DNA of 64,000 nt from Ctenosaura bakeri (GCA_948474755.1 CAOLHI010000248.1:372001-436000), one strand, 5' to 3'. Shown: positions 21,226-32,722, counted from the stretch's first letter. The notes: a model not told the origin generated them from the letters alone. Translations and numbers: made by a program.

Positions 21226-21810
21226 TGGCCAGAGGTGACCAACACATGGACCATGGATGTCAGGTTGGCTTTGCCCTCCCTGCCATGCATTCCAGTGCTG
21301 TGTAATGCTCTGATGTTTGAGGTGATATAATACTCTGTAATATGCTGTGTCATGTAATGTCACGTTATTTGCTATGTAGTACTTTGCTGTTTGATGTCAT
21401 GTAATGCTTGGAACAAGGGGGCTGCAAGGAGATGATAGGGAACGTGAGAAAACAGTGTTTTGGAAACAAAGGAATGTTATTTTAACAAACCCTTTGTTTG
21501 TTAAAATTTGTTTGTTTGCAGATACAAGGTCAGGCTGATAGTGGGTGGGAGATGAGCCACAGAAAAGAGATATCTTAATCGGCTGTCGAATAGGAGGCTT
21601 GTGTGTGCAAATTTGTAATGTTGCTGTTTACAAACAAAGAGCTTGCACATGCAAATTTGTAATGTTGCTATTTATAAATAGACACTGTAGATTCCAGAGG
21701 CCCTTAGTCCTGGCAGTGGTCAGAATATGCAACTGTTACTCTACTGTTTCCTGAATAAAATTTTGGCAAACTTCTAAAGTTAATTTCTGACACTGGAGTT
21801 ATCCTGTACA
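21226..21810 (+). mobile_element. Candidate LTR of a different retrovirus family
   Basis: The region has LTR-like order: two copies of a U3-style repeat (GCAAATTTGTAATGTTGCT at about 21607 and 21651, 44-bp period), a TATA-like TATTTATAAATAG at about 21671, then CTGAATAAAATTTTGGC with AATAAA near 21753 and a short U5-like end. The boundaries TG...CA with 5-bp flanks TAGCA (21221-21225 and 21811-21815) are possible. However, the first 60 bp also resemble the repeat at 18330, so the left boundary may be wrong and the true start may lie near 21299. It is unlike the six other LTRs. Confidence 0.4.
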
Positions 21811-22120
21811 TAGCAATAGGCTGCATGGGGCCTTCAAGGCCATTTTGGGGTGTACAGCGTTCTGAAGTGAAAAGACAGCAATATTGATTTGGATCCAGTC
21901 TTAATCGCAAGCAAACTGGACCCTTTTATCTGATTTACCCACCTTTGACTCTCCATTCAGTGAGTCTACTGTAATTAGGACTAGCCAATAGGATCAGAGG
22001 CAAGCGTTTCAGGATGACTTTTCCTAGGCTACACTATAGCCTGGCTACACTACTTTAAAAACTTGAGGAGATAAGAATGCTTGTGCCCAGCAGCAAGAAG
22101 GCAACAAGGCAAAGTAACAA
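21811..22120. other. Unannotated sequence
   Basis: No confident feature. If 21226-21810 is a full LTR and not solo, internal retroviral sequence should begin here, but none is seen. Confidence 0.3.
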
Positions 22121-22305
22121 GTTAACTTCCCTGAGGAAGTTACTCCACAACAAGGATACCACTACAGTGATGAGATGTATCAATGTATGTCTGCTGTCTT
22201 AGAGTGTCTACATATGAGTAAGCAAAAGGATATTTCGAAAGCTAACTTACTTCAGAATGTGCTACAAAATAAATGAATGCTTCAAGATTCACTTGAAGCA
22301 TCATT
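22121..22305. repeat. Unclassified interspersed repeat fragment
   Basis: GGATATTTCGAAAGCTAAC then ACAAAATAAATGAATGC resembles a widespread reptilian repeat ending in AAAGCTTATGC...AATAAATTTGTTAGTC. Fragments of the same type appear near 43600 and 47026. A short perfect hairpin, ATGCTTCAAG ATTCA CTTGAAGCAT, lies at its right edge. Confidence 0.35.
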
Positions 22306-23368
22306 TAGCTTGCTCACCACCACACCATGACTCATATCCTCACTTTGCATCAGACAAAGTGCTTAATTTTTCTGAAAAATGGTGGAGGCAGTAGAGATGC
22401 ATGAGCTGAAGGACCCCGTGTTATCCTGCCGTGTATCATCAATAGGCAGCCTTTCTCTGCCCCTGCCCCCCATCAAGGGCCATGTCCATTCATGGGTAAC
22501 ATCTTAGGGGAGATGGGTCACACCTCAGCTGTGGGCAGGGCTGAAGCTGGTAGTGAGCAAGATCAGATCCCAAAGTGGGCAGCTTGCCTCTTTGCTCGCT
22601 TTCTTTTCGCCACCCCTTATTGCTCCCTATCTTCTTTCCTGCCCAGAGGGCTGCCAAGGAAGGGACACATCCTCTTCCCAGAAGTCTGGATTGATTGTCT
22701 TAGATAGAGTTTTTGGAATTATGCTGAAGGGAACATAAAATTACTGCAAGAGCTTCATGTAGCCTGAGGCCTACAACTTCATTCCAGGTCTATGTAATAA
22801 AACAGCTTCATTCCTTTGGGAATTGCTTCTAGGCAAGCCCTCTTGAGCTATGAACAGTCCAGATCCACCAGAAGCCCTCCACCAAGCAGTTGTTAACTCT
22901 ATGTAGGCAAGATATGCAGAGTCAGCTCTCAGTTGGATATCCCATGTACAGAACCACAGTTTGAATTCTTAGTAAGAACAAACATTTTGTCCGGGTAGAA
23001 GCTATCCATCTGTTTTGGAAAGAACTGCAGAGGAAAGCAGATGTGCTTGATGTAGGGAGATGTATGGGGTTGCAATATGCTTATGGGGAAAGGGGGATAT
23101 TTTTGCATGTTTTCATGCATTTAGAAGCAGATTGCACCTTTAATAATGTGGAGTTGGAGGGCTTTGGGGGACAGGTGGCAGTCTTTTGTGGTCCCCAAAA
23201 GTGGGATCCAAGGGTGCATGCAGCCCACAGGCTATCCTTTGTCCATCTGAGATGCATAGTATATCAAAAGGTTTGTGACATGAGAGAAGTAGCACTGACC
23301 AAACCAATGGAAGGAGTTTATCATGTGAGGCAGACAAATTGTAATTAGAGCAGGATAACAGCATCCTT
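22306..23368. other. Unannotated sequence
   Basis: No recognised repeat or exon. Overlapping frames at 23043-23364 occur on both strands without domain features. Confidence 0.3.
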
Positions 23369-23568
23369 GAGAGCCAGAGTGGTGTAGTGGTTGAAGTGTT
23401 GGACTACAACTCTGAAAATCAAGGTTCAGTTCCCCACTTGGCCATGGAAACTCACTGGGTGACCTTGGGTGCATCACACACTCTCAGCCCCAGAAAACCT
23501 TGTGATAGGTTTACCTTTGGGTCTTCATAAGCTGGAAATTACTTGAAGGCACACAGCAACAACAACAA
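23369..23568 (+). mobile_element. tRNA-derived SINE, Bov-B-type tail
   Basis: A well preserved head (GAGAGCCAGAGTGGTGTAGTGG), a B-box region GGTTCAGTTCC, the body GGGTGACCTTGGGTGCATC and the tail TACTTGAAGGCACACAGCAA. Confidence 0.9.
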
Positions 23569-23599
23569 TAGCATATTTGGCTGGAACTTGTCACATGAA

Positions 23600-23750
23600 G
23601 TCATTCCTCTTCTGTTGTTCTCCCAGTAGGAGACTGTTTGGACAACATTTTTTGTTTTTACAAAGGAACTAATTAACAGACTTTGCATGTTGATAAAAGG
23701 AATGCTTTGCAAATGGTCTCCCACAGGGAAGACAAAAGAAGAGGAATGAC
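23600..23750. mobile_element. Hairpin-forming MITE-like element
   Basis: GTCATTCCTCTTCTGTTG with TTCTCCCAGTAGGAGAC (23600-23634) is an imperfect inverse of GGTCTCCCACAGGGAAGAC with AAAAGAAGAGGAATGAC (23716-23750). About 40 bp of stem enclose a 66-bp loop. The element is non-coding with no clear TSD, and no second copy was found in the window. Confidence 0.5.
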
Positions 23751-25466
23751 ACCAAAGATGCTATTACCTTGGCCTACTTGCAATTTACCTGCCTCATGCG
23801 ATGAACATCTATGTCAAAGCATACCTTGCACCTATGCTGGGGTCCCAAAGATTCCCATCAAACTGTGCTTACGTAATGCTACGATGGTGATAGCATCACT
23901 CAAGGGCAGGCAAGCCATTTGGCCTGCAACTAAACTAGACAGAGATGCAAGAAAGAGTCAGCATCTTTGTAGGGCCAGAGTGGATCCTGGTCTGATTAGA
24001 AGAAGCTATAATACCACTCCTAGCCATTAGGAGTGATGACACTGAGCAATGTTTGCATGGTGGAGATGGGGAGGAGTTGCCTCAGAAGATAGAGCAGTAG
24101 TTTTCCACAACAGTGCTTGCTTGCCTCTATTTGGAACTCTAGCCTTCAGTACTGGTGACCTTGTATTTCCACCTTTGGAGGAACCTCTCACGCTAAAGGT
24201 AACCTGGGTATTTTTCTTCCAAAAGTGTCCTTCTCTCTCCCTTCCACACTTTCTAGTATCTTCTCTGTTCATCAGGAACTTTCTTCAGACTTATACACTA
24301 TAGACAAAAATATGTAAATAGAAAGATTCCCTGCGGTCCATCTCCAGAGAGAAAATTAGATTGTGCCTAGACCCCAGGGAAGAGTAAAAGGAAAGTAGTC
24401 TATGTTGGGTGGAATAATGTGTTTCACTGAAATGCATTATATGCAATGGAGGAGGAGAGCCTTTTACCAGCAAATACTGTCACACCCTCTTTCCATCCTT
24501 TCAATGCTACATTTCTCCTGGTTGGAGAGATGTTTTCAACCCTTGTTTAGTCACCAGTTTCCCTCCTCCCTCCATTTTTTACTGACTTTATGTATATCTT
24601 GATTGTCATAAAGGGGACCCTAATTGCTGGTGGGAATTTGAAAACTTCCTTCAACGGAAAGAATATCAGTGGGGATCCTCAACCTGGCCCTATAGACAAG
24701 GGAAGGAACTTGGGCTTTCTCTGTCCTTCATCTTCTTTTTATTCTTCAGAATGTACACGCAGGTGCCCAGCCCTTCTGCTAACATTTCTTTGAACAAAAA
24801 ACAAAGGATCTGCTTTAACAAATAGGAGATGCCAGCGAATGTGGAAAGAATGATTTCCTCCATTCATCAAATCAAAACGACCTGTATTGGGAAATATTGA
24901 ATTTTTACTTAAGATGGATGGTGCAATTGAATTTTCTTTTATAAATGAGTCATACTTTGCTTACTGTTTTGTATTTGTGTCTGAATGTTTGAACCTATAA
25001 ACAGATGCTGGACTATCTAAAATCTATCAGAGTTTTGCATGGATGGAGCCCTTAATTCTGACTGATAAATGTGCTCTAAAGTGATATACAGAGTTAAATT
25101 TCAGTAGGGGTTCACTAAGCTTATTCCTGGAAACATTTCTGTGCTTTGTATCTTCTGTTATGTATTAGTTGGAACTTGTTTGTAAAGTGATCCTGAGCAT
25201 ATGCAGAATGTGGTTTTTTTTAAAAAAAAATCACTGATTAACCACAGCTAATCCCCATTATCTAGAACTTGTGCAGCTTCTTGGATTTTTTTTTCTTGCA
25301 TAATCTGGCTGCTATATGGAGTTGCCCTTTTCCTCTGCCCTTTCCCACCTGTACGACATACAAAAATTTATCAAGGAAAACATTAACTGACAGAAGGAAT
25401 ACAGTATAAGTCACAACCCTGTATTTCTCACTTGAACAGTAGTGAATTCAAGAGAGAAGAAATTGA
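23751..25466. other. Unannotated sequence
   Basis: About 1.7 kb without recognised repeats or exons. Short frames at 24027-24303 overlap on both strands. Confidence 0.3.
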
Positions 25467-25881
25467 GTCCTTTTCACATTCTACCTAATCCCAGTGGCAT
25501 CCAGTGGGGATCCCGGTAGAGCCTCTCCCAGGAGGACGTGCGACAGGATCACTCCCCTCCACACCGGCTGCCTGTGGGAATGGAGGAGGTGTGATGGCCA
25601 TGCCTCTTCCTCCTGTAGCTCAGGCAAGCACTGTCCCGGGCTGCACTGGGGCAGGAAGCACGGCCATCATGCTTGCTGGCCCTCTGCAGCTCAGGTAAGT
25701 GCAAGAGAGCAGCGTGATCACCAGTCATTGATGTGAAGAATCCATCAATGATTTGCAGCATGATCGTGCCGCCTGGGGATGGGAGAACAATGGGACCCAG
25801 ATGACGTTGTCATAAGCATGATCCAGGACCCATCCTTCTCCTGTCCCTAATGCAGCATGACAATGTCCTGTGAAAAGGCCC
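25467..25881. mobile_element. MITE, GGGCCTTTTCACA-type ends (415 bp)
   Basis: The left end GTCCTTTTCACATTCTACC and right end GTCCTGTGAAAAGGCCC are inverted repeats. The GC-rich interior (TCTTCCTCCTGTAGCTCAGG, CCATCCTTCTCCTGTCCC) is shared with 41832-42242 and 44674-45062. All three carry chance open frames. The end sequence is close to that of the GGCCATTTCTGC group, which suggests one transposase could serve both. Confidence 0.65.
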
Positions 25882-25968
25882 TAAGTCTAGAAGTGCCACA
25901 TTTAAACTATTTTTTTTTAAAAGCATGTTAATTAACACTGAAAGGTGGTCAGTTGTTGTATTTACATT

Positions 25969-26875
25969 TGTTACCACTGGAGAAACCCTATCCTGGGGTC
26001 TACAATTCTGATAAATTTAAAATATGATTCTGTGTACCAGAGAGGTCCCCGGATGGGCATGTAGGCAGCAGTGGTCAACGATCGAAAACCAGGTCAGGCC
26101 GGTAAAATCCCCAGTCATATAGCCCCAAGAGACCTCAAGATGTGTAAATCCATAATAAACAAAGGGTCCACAGCCCCAGGGAGCCAACTTGAGGGGATTA
26201 GAGTGTCTGCCCCAAGTTGAGAAAATATTCCCTCAGGTGAGGACCGTTTACAGAAGTCACACCACAAAACACAGCCGAAGATCCTGAGACTTTGGCAACA
26301 CCTTGCAATCCCATCACACAAAGGAAATTACCAGTGTGGAGCTTCATGCCCACTGCAACACCCATTGTTCTCCCCAGGAAATGATTAGCCCTCCAGGTAC
26401 CCTTTCCCCTACAAATAGTCCCAGTTTTCGAGCAGTTCTTTGGATCACCCCCGGTCATCCCAGCAGACCGTTGCTCCATCCGTTGAGTGATACCCTCAGC
26501 CCTTTCCGTGCTGAGCCCCACTTCTCTGCTGTTTTTCCTGGACCAAGGACTTCAGGACAAAGGTGCAGTATCACCCCAGCTACACCCCTTCAGTATTCCC
26601 CTATGCAGTTTCCTCTCTTTTGCTTCTTAATAGGTCTTGAGTGAGTGTGTGAGTGATTGCGTTGCTTCGTGAGACTTTCCTTCAATAAAATCATTGATTG
26701 GACATTTTTGTTTGGTTTTTGGCTTGGTCTGACCCCGTAAACACTGGGTAAAAAGACCCCACTAGGTTACCTTGCCTCTCACATTGCTATTGCTCATGTT
26801 CTGGCTAGTTTCCATTTCCCATCACGTGGAGCACATTGAGGTGTCCCCCAAGGGACCCCAGAAATCAGGGTAACA
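25969..26875 (+). mobile_element. Solo LTR 4, divergent copy (907 bp)
   Basis: Starts TGTTACCACTGG, ends CAGGGTAACA, flanked by CATT (25965-25968 and 26876-26879). The U5 third (GGTCTGACCCCGTAAACACTGGG to the end) is clearly the same family as LTR 3, but U3 is very different. The TATA position reads CTACAAATAG (about 26409). AATAAA is kept at 26684-26689. It is either an older copy or a separate subfamily with a replaced U3. Confidence 0.85.
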
Positions 26876-26879
26876 CATT

Positions 26880-28156
26880 GATCACAATGTGATTGTTTAA
26901 ATTTAGTTTACCCTGCTGCACTAAATACAGTAGTGGAATGCAGTTAGAAAATCCAGACTATGATTTCACTTGTTATCCACCAGGCTCTGTTTTCAACTTG
27001 GATGAAACAAAAACCATTGCATGAATTTTGGAAAAACCCCTTTTTTCATCCACCCACTCACTGAAATGGAATGGGTAATGTTAAAAAGAAACACAAAGAG
27101 ATGGGAAGGGAGAAGGATGCAAAAACCTTTATCCTTAAACATAAATTGTAAACTAGATTAGCCCAGTCCAATCAACGTTACCCAGACCGCTCCACCTCAA
27201 TTAACAGTACTTCGTAAGAAATATTAACAAAAATCTTTTTAAGCAACAGAGACAAGCCAGCAGTTACAGGCCTCTTCAAATTCTACTGTTTTGCCATGTG
27301 TCTCTTGAATGTTTTCCTTTCCTGGTGCCCTATTGTCTATCCATTCTCTCTCTTTCCTACATTCTCTCTTGCTCTCTCACTTCTTTGTATGTCCTTCTAC
27401 ACGACCACTTTGTTTCAGCTTTTCTTTCTGCTGTATGCCCTCTCCACTCTTCCATGTTTCTCTAGTTTCATGGATTCCCTCTGCTCTTTCTCCATGTGTC
27501 ATTCATTTTGTTCACTGTGCTTCTGTTCTCTCCTCGCTCCCCATTCTCCAGAGACAGGCCTTCCTTTGCTGCAAATGCCTCTGATGCACGTGGGAGCATG
27601 CAATGAGCTCTTCTCCCTTCCAGTTCCTTCCTCCATCCACCGCTTTGCTCTTCTTTGCTGCCTGTCATGCTTGCTGCTTGTTGCTGTAGCCACCACCTGT
27701 TGTGGACCAAAAAACTCTGGTCAGAGTGACACAAGAGGCAGCAGCAAAGAGAAGAAAACAATGTAGCAAATGAAAATGCTATCTCTCAATTTTTTTTTCC
27801 AGAAAATATCTTCATATTTACCTTGAGTTTTCTAGAGAGTAAAAATTATTTCCAGTCAGGCTTAATTCCACCCCACAAGTAATGTAACAAAGTTGCTATT
27901 AATATATTGGTTCCAGTCTTTGGTGAATCTTGTTCTCTTGATCTGAGAAGACACTGCAAATATATTTCATATTTATTCATTCATTCATATATAGTTTTTC
28001 ATTTTCCAGTCCTATGCTGTCAACTCAGAGTAAATCATGGGAAGGTGAGACACTGGGTGACATTATGTCTGTCATTGCTAGCAATAGTATCTTCCAGTAT
28101 TGCATTCCCTTGCACACAGAACATTTGGGACAGTAGGTAAAGCAAGGAAAGGACAA
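26880..28156. other. Unannotated sequence with a pyrimidine-rich block
   Basis: No recognised repeat or gene. Positions 27300-27680 are C/T-rich and give long hydrophobic chance frames on the plus strand. Confidence 0.35.
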
Positions 28157-28290
28157 CAGAGATGGCCAACTGTTGTCCTCCAGCTGTTGTTGGACTGCAG
28201 CTCCCATGATTCTTCACAATTGGCTTTGTTGGCAAGGACTGCTAGGAGTTGCAGTCTAGCAAATGTGTGGTGGGCCCAACATTTTTCACT
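28157..28290. mobile_element. Palindromic MITE (TTGTTGGACTGCAGCTCCCA type)
   Basis: TTGGACTGCAGCTCCCATGA pairs with CTGCTAGGAGTTGCAGTCTAG across a 40-bp spacer. Same family as 18187 and 63846. Confidence 0.6.
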
Positions 28291-28606
28291 CTTTAATTAC
28301 AGAAACATTGGGTAGAAGGAAGAATCAGAATCTTGATTTTGATGTTTCTTTTGAGTCCTACCTGCATTCTTGTCCTCTCCTGCGTTCATAATGGGTTGCA
28401 AGACCTTGGCTGGCATACTGTTCACTATGTGCTAGATCATATGTTGGGCTTACAATCTTAAAACTTTTTGGATTCACATTTACAATTGTTAACAACTGAA
28501 CATGACTCCCAAAACTTGCCTCGTAAGACAGGCAGCCTCTCAGCTGAAGGGTTTTTGAGGTGCTCCAGATCAAGGCACTAGGAGATGGTGCCTGCAGCTC
28601 TCTCTT

Positions 28607-28680
28607 GGGCCATTTCTGCAGTATGCTCTTATAGTGCGATTATTCCACTTTCAACATCCTATGTAGTGTGGAAATGGCCC
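28607..28680. mobile_element. Minimal 74-bp deletion derivative of the GGCCATTTCTGC MITE
   Basis: GGGCCATTTCTGCAGTATGC, then TTCCACTTTCAACATCCTAT, jumps directly to GTAGTGTGGAAATGGCCC. Both terminal repeats are kept and the middle (about 130 bp in full copies) is missing. Confidence 0.7.
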
Positions 28681-31140
28681 TGGTTGCAACTGGGGAGGGT
28701 GCAGAAGGGTCTTTCCAGTTGCCTGTCTCAATGTATTCTGGAACCAGGAGAGGGTGTCAGTCATTTTACAATGCCCTGTCTGTAGTGGCCCAGAAACTTT
28801 TTGATTGGGGTGCTGCCTGGCCTAAAAGGTAAGTTTTTGAGGAGTGGCATTGGCAGAAGTAATATGATGACAGTGTTCTGTCATTGTAACAGCATCTGAC
28901 AATACAGGTTCCTGACCTTTGTTTTTAATTTTGACCTGGAAATTCATTTTTTCCATAATGTACACATTTATTTAGGTATTTTTTCTGATATAAGTATTTT
29001 CACTAAAACTGTGGACTAAAACTTATTTGTGTGTATTTTTCAGTTTACACATTTTAACCATTTCCATGTTTTGAACATATGCATATGAAACACATATGTA
29101 CAAAATATACTGCAACTCTTGCGCAAATAACTTTCAAAAAGGTATGCTTTGTCTTGCAACAAGTCTCATTATGTGCAAGTTTAGGCAAGATTCTCAAAAC
29201 CTAAATTATTTTTCATCTCTAGGTGGAGGAGAAGAAAGTAAGAATGCCAGCAGAGTTTCACTCCATGAAAGTCTTTAATGGTGCCAAACCTGTCTGTGAG
29301 CAGCTTATATGTGTCGCATGGCAGTGTGTATGAGGGTAATGGTGGAATTTGTAGAGTTCCAAGGTTTTTGATGAGCATATTTCAGTTGTAACAGTGACTT
29401 CAAGATCAATTTGAAGTTCTCTGTATAGGACTAGATTTTCAAGGGTTCCTGTTTTGAGAGGTTCCATGTGAATGCCACCAAGGTTTATCTGGAGAGAGGT
29501 TCAAGTCCCATTCTGTCAACTGCATTCAATGACCATCCAGAATACTGAACAAACAATAGTAGCTCTTTTTCTGAATATTTGAGTTTTGGCTTTGTGCTAA
29601 CAGCTTCACCAATATGTCTACTCACCAATATGTCCACTGACAGTGAGCTCAAATGTTTTGCAGAAAGACATGGTAATATTTAGGACACAGATTGTTGTAG
29701 GACACAGATTGTTACTGGGGCAGTTTGTGCCTACAAGTGACAAAACAGAATGGAAAACCCAGTTTAAAATAGAAATGCACTTTCAAGTTTTAAAATAGTA
29801 TAACCTCTCTCTTGGACCCACGACAGCCTAGTAAAGGCAAAAAAAGAGCAATCTATCATATATAGCTGTCAAGAAGGGCAAAGCCCACTGTCTCATGCAT
29901 TTGTGGAGTTTCAGTAACCCCATAACAATGTTTATGGCTGCAGAACCTAGATAAGATATTTCAACAGAGATCCTGGCTCCATTATCTATCGAGATAATGT
30001 TCTTCCCCTCCTTATCCTTCTAGCTAAACAGGAAGAGTGATTTTTATAAAACAGTCAGCTGAGCAATAGAAGAAAAAATGGGAGAAGGCCTTGAAGTTTC
30101 TTGTTTCAGACCCCATTTGGCATCCCTATCATTTTCATATGTTGGCACGTGTCCATTTGCCACAAGAGATCTAAGCTTCTGGAACTGCTCAAGGAGAAAC
30201 GTAGTAGAGCCCCATTAATGCTTTTTTTGGAAAAGCTGCCTCAGCTATGGTCTAGGCAATGTTTCCATGGCAAACACAACTACACTAAGATATACATCTG
30301 ATTGCTCTACTTGCCTAGCACATCCTCTGTAAAGAGCAAAGTGGAACACAACCCACAGCTTGGACCCTTTTAAGCCAGCATGAATTCCCTCTTAATTAAT
30401 TTTAATTTGCAGCTCACCTTTAAAACAAACATTTCTTCTCAGGCTCTGACCTGGAGACCCAGGGAAGCTCTCTTCCTGAGTAGCATGTGGGTAATTAATC
30501 ACAGCAAAAGAATGGTTGTGCATTCCATAACATTGGCAGTGGGAGGTGATCTGTACAGTCTTTAAAAGGTCCAGAAGGGATAACAGCATTATCCTCTCCT
30601 GTTATGGGGCTCTGCTCCCAGAAGGGTACTAGGTTTTTCATGATACAAAATATTATAGAGAGATAAGTTTTCCCCTTCTTCCACCACCTTAACAGATGCT
30701 GTATGGCAAAGGAATATGTAATAGGCAGAAATTCAACAGGTACTGCCTTTCTCAATATGAATGAATAATGTACTCTCTTCATTACTGCTGTAACAAAATA
30801 AGGCATGCACATAAAGAGAGGACAAGTAATTAAAACAGCCAAATCACTTCTAATGATCTAGCACATATTGATTCTCTCTGTCTTTTTGCTGTGCTAATGA
30901 ATGAAGCCCCATTCTCTCTAACTAAGTTGCACACATAGAAGTATAAATTCAGTTTTCCATAGGCTTAGCCAGAAACAAAAATGTGAAGAATGCTGGGAGC
31001 AAGCATGGACTCTTATTGTTTGTCTCTTTCTAAATAAAAGATTGGAATGAATAGTGAGGAATCTTTCCACTGACACCCACAAGTTCAAAATAGTGTCTTG
31101 AACTGTATTCGGCATTCTGACAACAGGCACACTGGATAGC
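28681..31140. other. Unannotated sequence
   Basis: About 2.5 kb with no recognised transposon and no supported exon. An 18-bp direct duplication (TAGGACACAGATTGTT) occurs at about 29678-29711. Confidence 0.3.
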
Positions 31141-31144
31141 AAGG

Positions 31145-31205
31145 GAGTATTTATTTATTTATTGAAAGCATTTGCACCCTGCTTTGCTACTGAAAAGACT
31201 TCCAG
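31145..31205 (-). mobile_element. LINE 3' tail fragment, L2/CR1-like
   Basis: TATTTATTTATTTATTGAAA followed by GCACCCTGCTTTGCTACTG looks like the inverse of a 'ataaataaata' LINE/SINE terminus. Too short to classify. Confidence 0.3.
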
Positions 31206-31369
31206 ATCTATAGGAACAAGGGAGTATTCCGCCCACAGACTTATCATCTAAAAAAAGGAAAGACAATGAAGGGGGAAAGGAGAGGGAGAGCAAATGAAAA
31301 TGAGAAACTTCTACATCAGTCTACAATGTTATATGGTTGTTATAGACCAGAATTCAAGGACTGACTCAT

Positions 31370-31810
31370 GTTAACATTTGTGTTGCCAGGTTTTCCAAAC
31401 AACAATAAGAGACAGTCAAAATTCCTGACACGTAGTGTTGACAGTCAGGAATCAGTTCTTAACAAGTTTGAGTCCTACCTAAATACCAAATGAAAGCATT
31501 GATTTCAGTGTAGAGAGAGTCACTGTGGTGTAGTGATTTGAGTACTGGACTGTGACCCTGGAGAATGGGGTTCAAATCTCTGCTTAGTCATGGAAGTGCA
31601 CTGGGTGACCCTGGGCAAGTCACACTCTCTCAGCCTCAGAGGAAGGCAAAGGCAAAACCCCTCCGAACAAATCTTGCCAAGAAAATCCTGTGATAGGTTC
31701 ACATGTCGGTTGCCATAAGTCGGAAATGACTTGAAGGCACACAACAACAAACAACTAAGCTAATCATGTATTTCTCTGTAAAATTAACATATTGGACACA
31801 TCTCGGTTTT
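31370..31810. repeat. Unclassified repeat, second copy at 61255, split here by a SINE
   Basis: AACAATAAGAGACAGTC and ATTCCTGACACG...GTTGACAGTCAGGA at 31398-31450, plus AAAATTAACATATTGGAC at 31780, align in order with 61280-61425. In this copy a SINE (31513-31754) separates the two parts. The repeat's identity is unknown. Confidence 0.4.
31513..31754 (+). mobile_element. tRNA-derived SINE, full length
   Basis: Head GTCACTGTGGTGTAGTGATT, B-box-like GGGTTCAAATC, body CTGGGCAAGTCACACTCTCT, and the best preserved tail in the window, GTTGCCATAAGTCGGAAATG then ACTTGAAGGCACACAACAAC. Confidence 0.92.
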
Positions 31811-32558
31811 TCTTTCCTACACCATTTCAGCATCTGGATCAAAATGTGAGTAGATAAGGATTTTTTTAAAACTAGTTGTGTTAGGATTTTCTTCCTCTTT
31901 TAAAGCTCTGGTTAAAATAATGTAACCATATGTAACTAGTAATTCCCAAACAAGCCTCAAGGAAGGAGCTTTCATGTATGGTGATACCTTCTATTCTTAG
32001 AATAAAACATTTTCCATAAAGAACTTCTGTCAAACTCTCTCTTCACATGCCTTTGCCAGTTATGCTCACAGATAGACTTCTCTGTCCCAGAGAGGGTAGG
32101 CGGAGGAAGAGGGCTTTAGTTTAGAGAGTCTTTTCCCCAGTGACTTCCTACTGAGTTTCAGGAACAGGGTTTTAATTCAGTAGGTGGTGGCAGCAAGTTT
32201 TGATCCATGGACAAGAGGAGAATCTATCTCCTATTCAAGGGCAGAAGTCAGCAATGGGTGGGGGAAGAGTCCTCCTTTTCCATAACAGAGACACACAGAT
32301 TTTGTGATTCCAGTTGTTGACACTCCCCTCCTCAATCTCAGGGTGGGGAGGGAGGGGAATAAAATCAAATGGAATGTAGTTTGATGGCTGGCAATTCTAG
32401 TTCATAATTGCACTGAATGGTTGTGCCAGGGAGTTTTCCTATTCCAGTGCTTTGGAGGAGTTAAGTCATATACTGCAGGTCAAATATGTTGCAGTGTTTA
32501 CTTCTTGCTAGTTTTTTCTCCAGAGAGAAACCACATTTTGCTAGAGTTTAGGCTTGCT
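31811..32558. other. Unannotated sequence
   Basis: Nothing recognised. Confidence 0.3.
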
Positions 32559-32722
32559 AGAGTGAAAACTAGAGAGGACTCCTGTACCTTTAATGGTTGT
32601 GTGGAAAAGGAAATTTCAGCACATGTTGCGTATTACCTGGTTGTGTAAGAAGCAACACCTGGTGCACTTCCTTCTTCTTTGCAAATATTAAAGGTACAGG
32701 AGCCCTCTCTAGTTTTCACTCT
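32559..32722. mobile_element. MITE with 36-bp terminal inverted repeats, TA-flanked
   Basis: The first 36 bp (starting AGAGTGAAAACTAGAGAGGA and reaching CTTTAAT) match the inverse of the last 36 bp with a single mismatch. The 164-bp element has TA at each edge (CTAGAGTG... and ...CACTCTAT), which fits Tc1/mariner-type integration, although hAT cannot be excluded. There is no coding capacity. No second copy was seen. Confidence 0.75.

Noticed and set aside
27296..27766. 156-codon frame with a hydrophobic, membrane-like product
   Set aside because: It is a C/T-rich low-complexity stretch. Pyrimidine runs give Leu/Phe/Ser/Pro codons and few stops; there is no real membrane-protein pattern.
29258..29467. 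Short minus-strand frame as a processed-gene remnant
   Set aside because: It reads smoothly for about 40 codons but has no recognisable homology, poly(A) tail or TSD.
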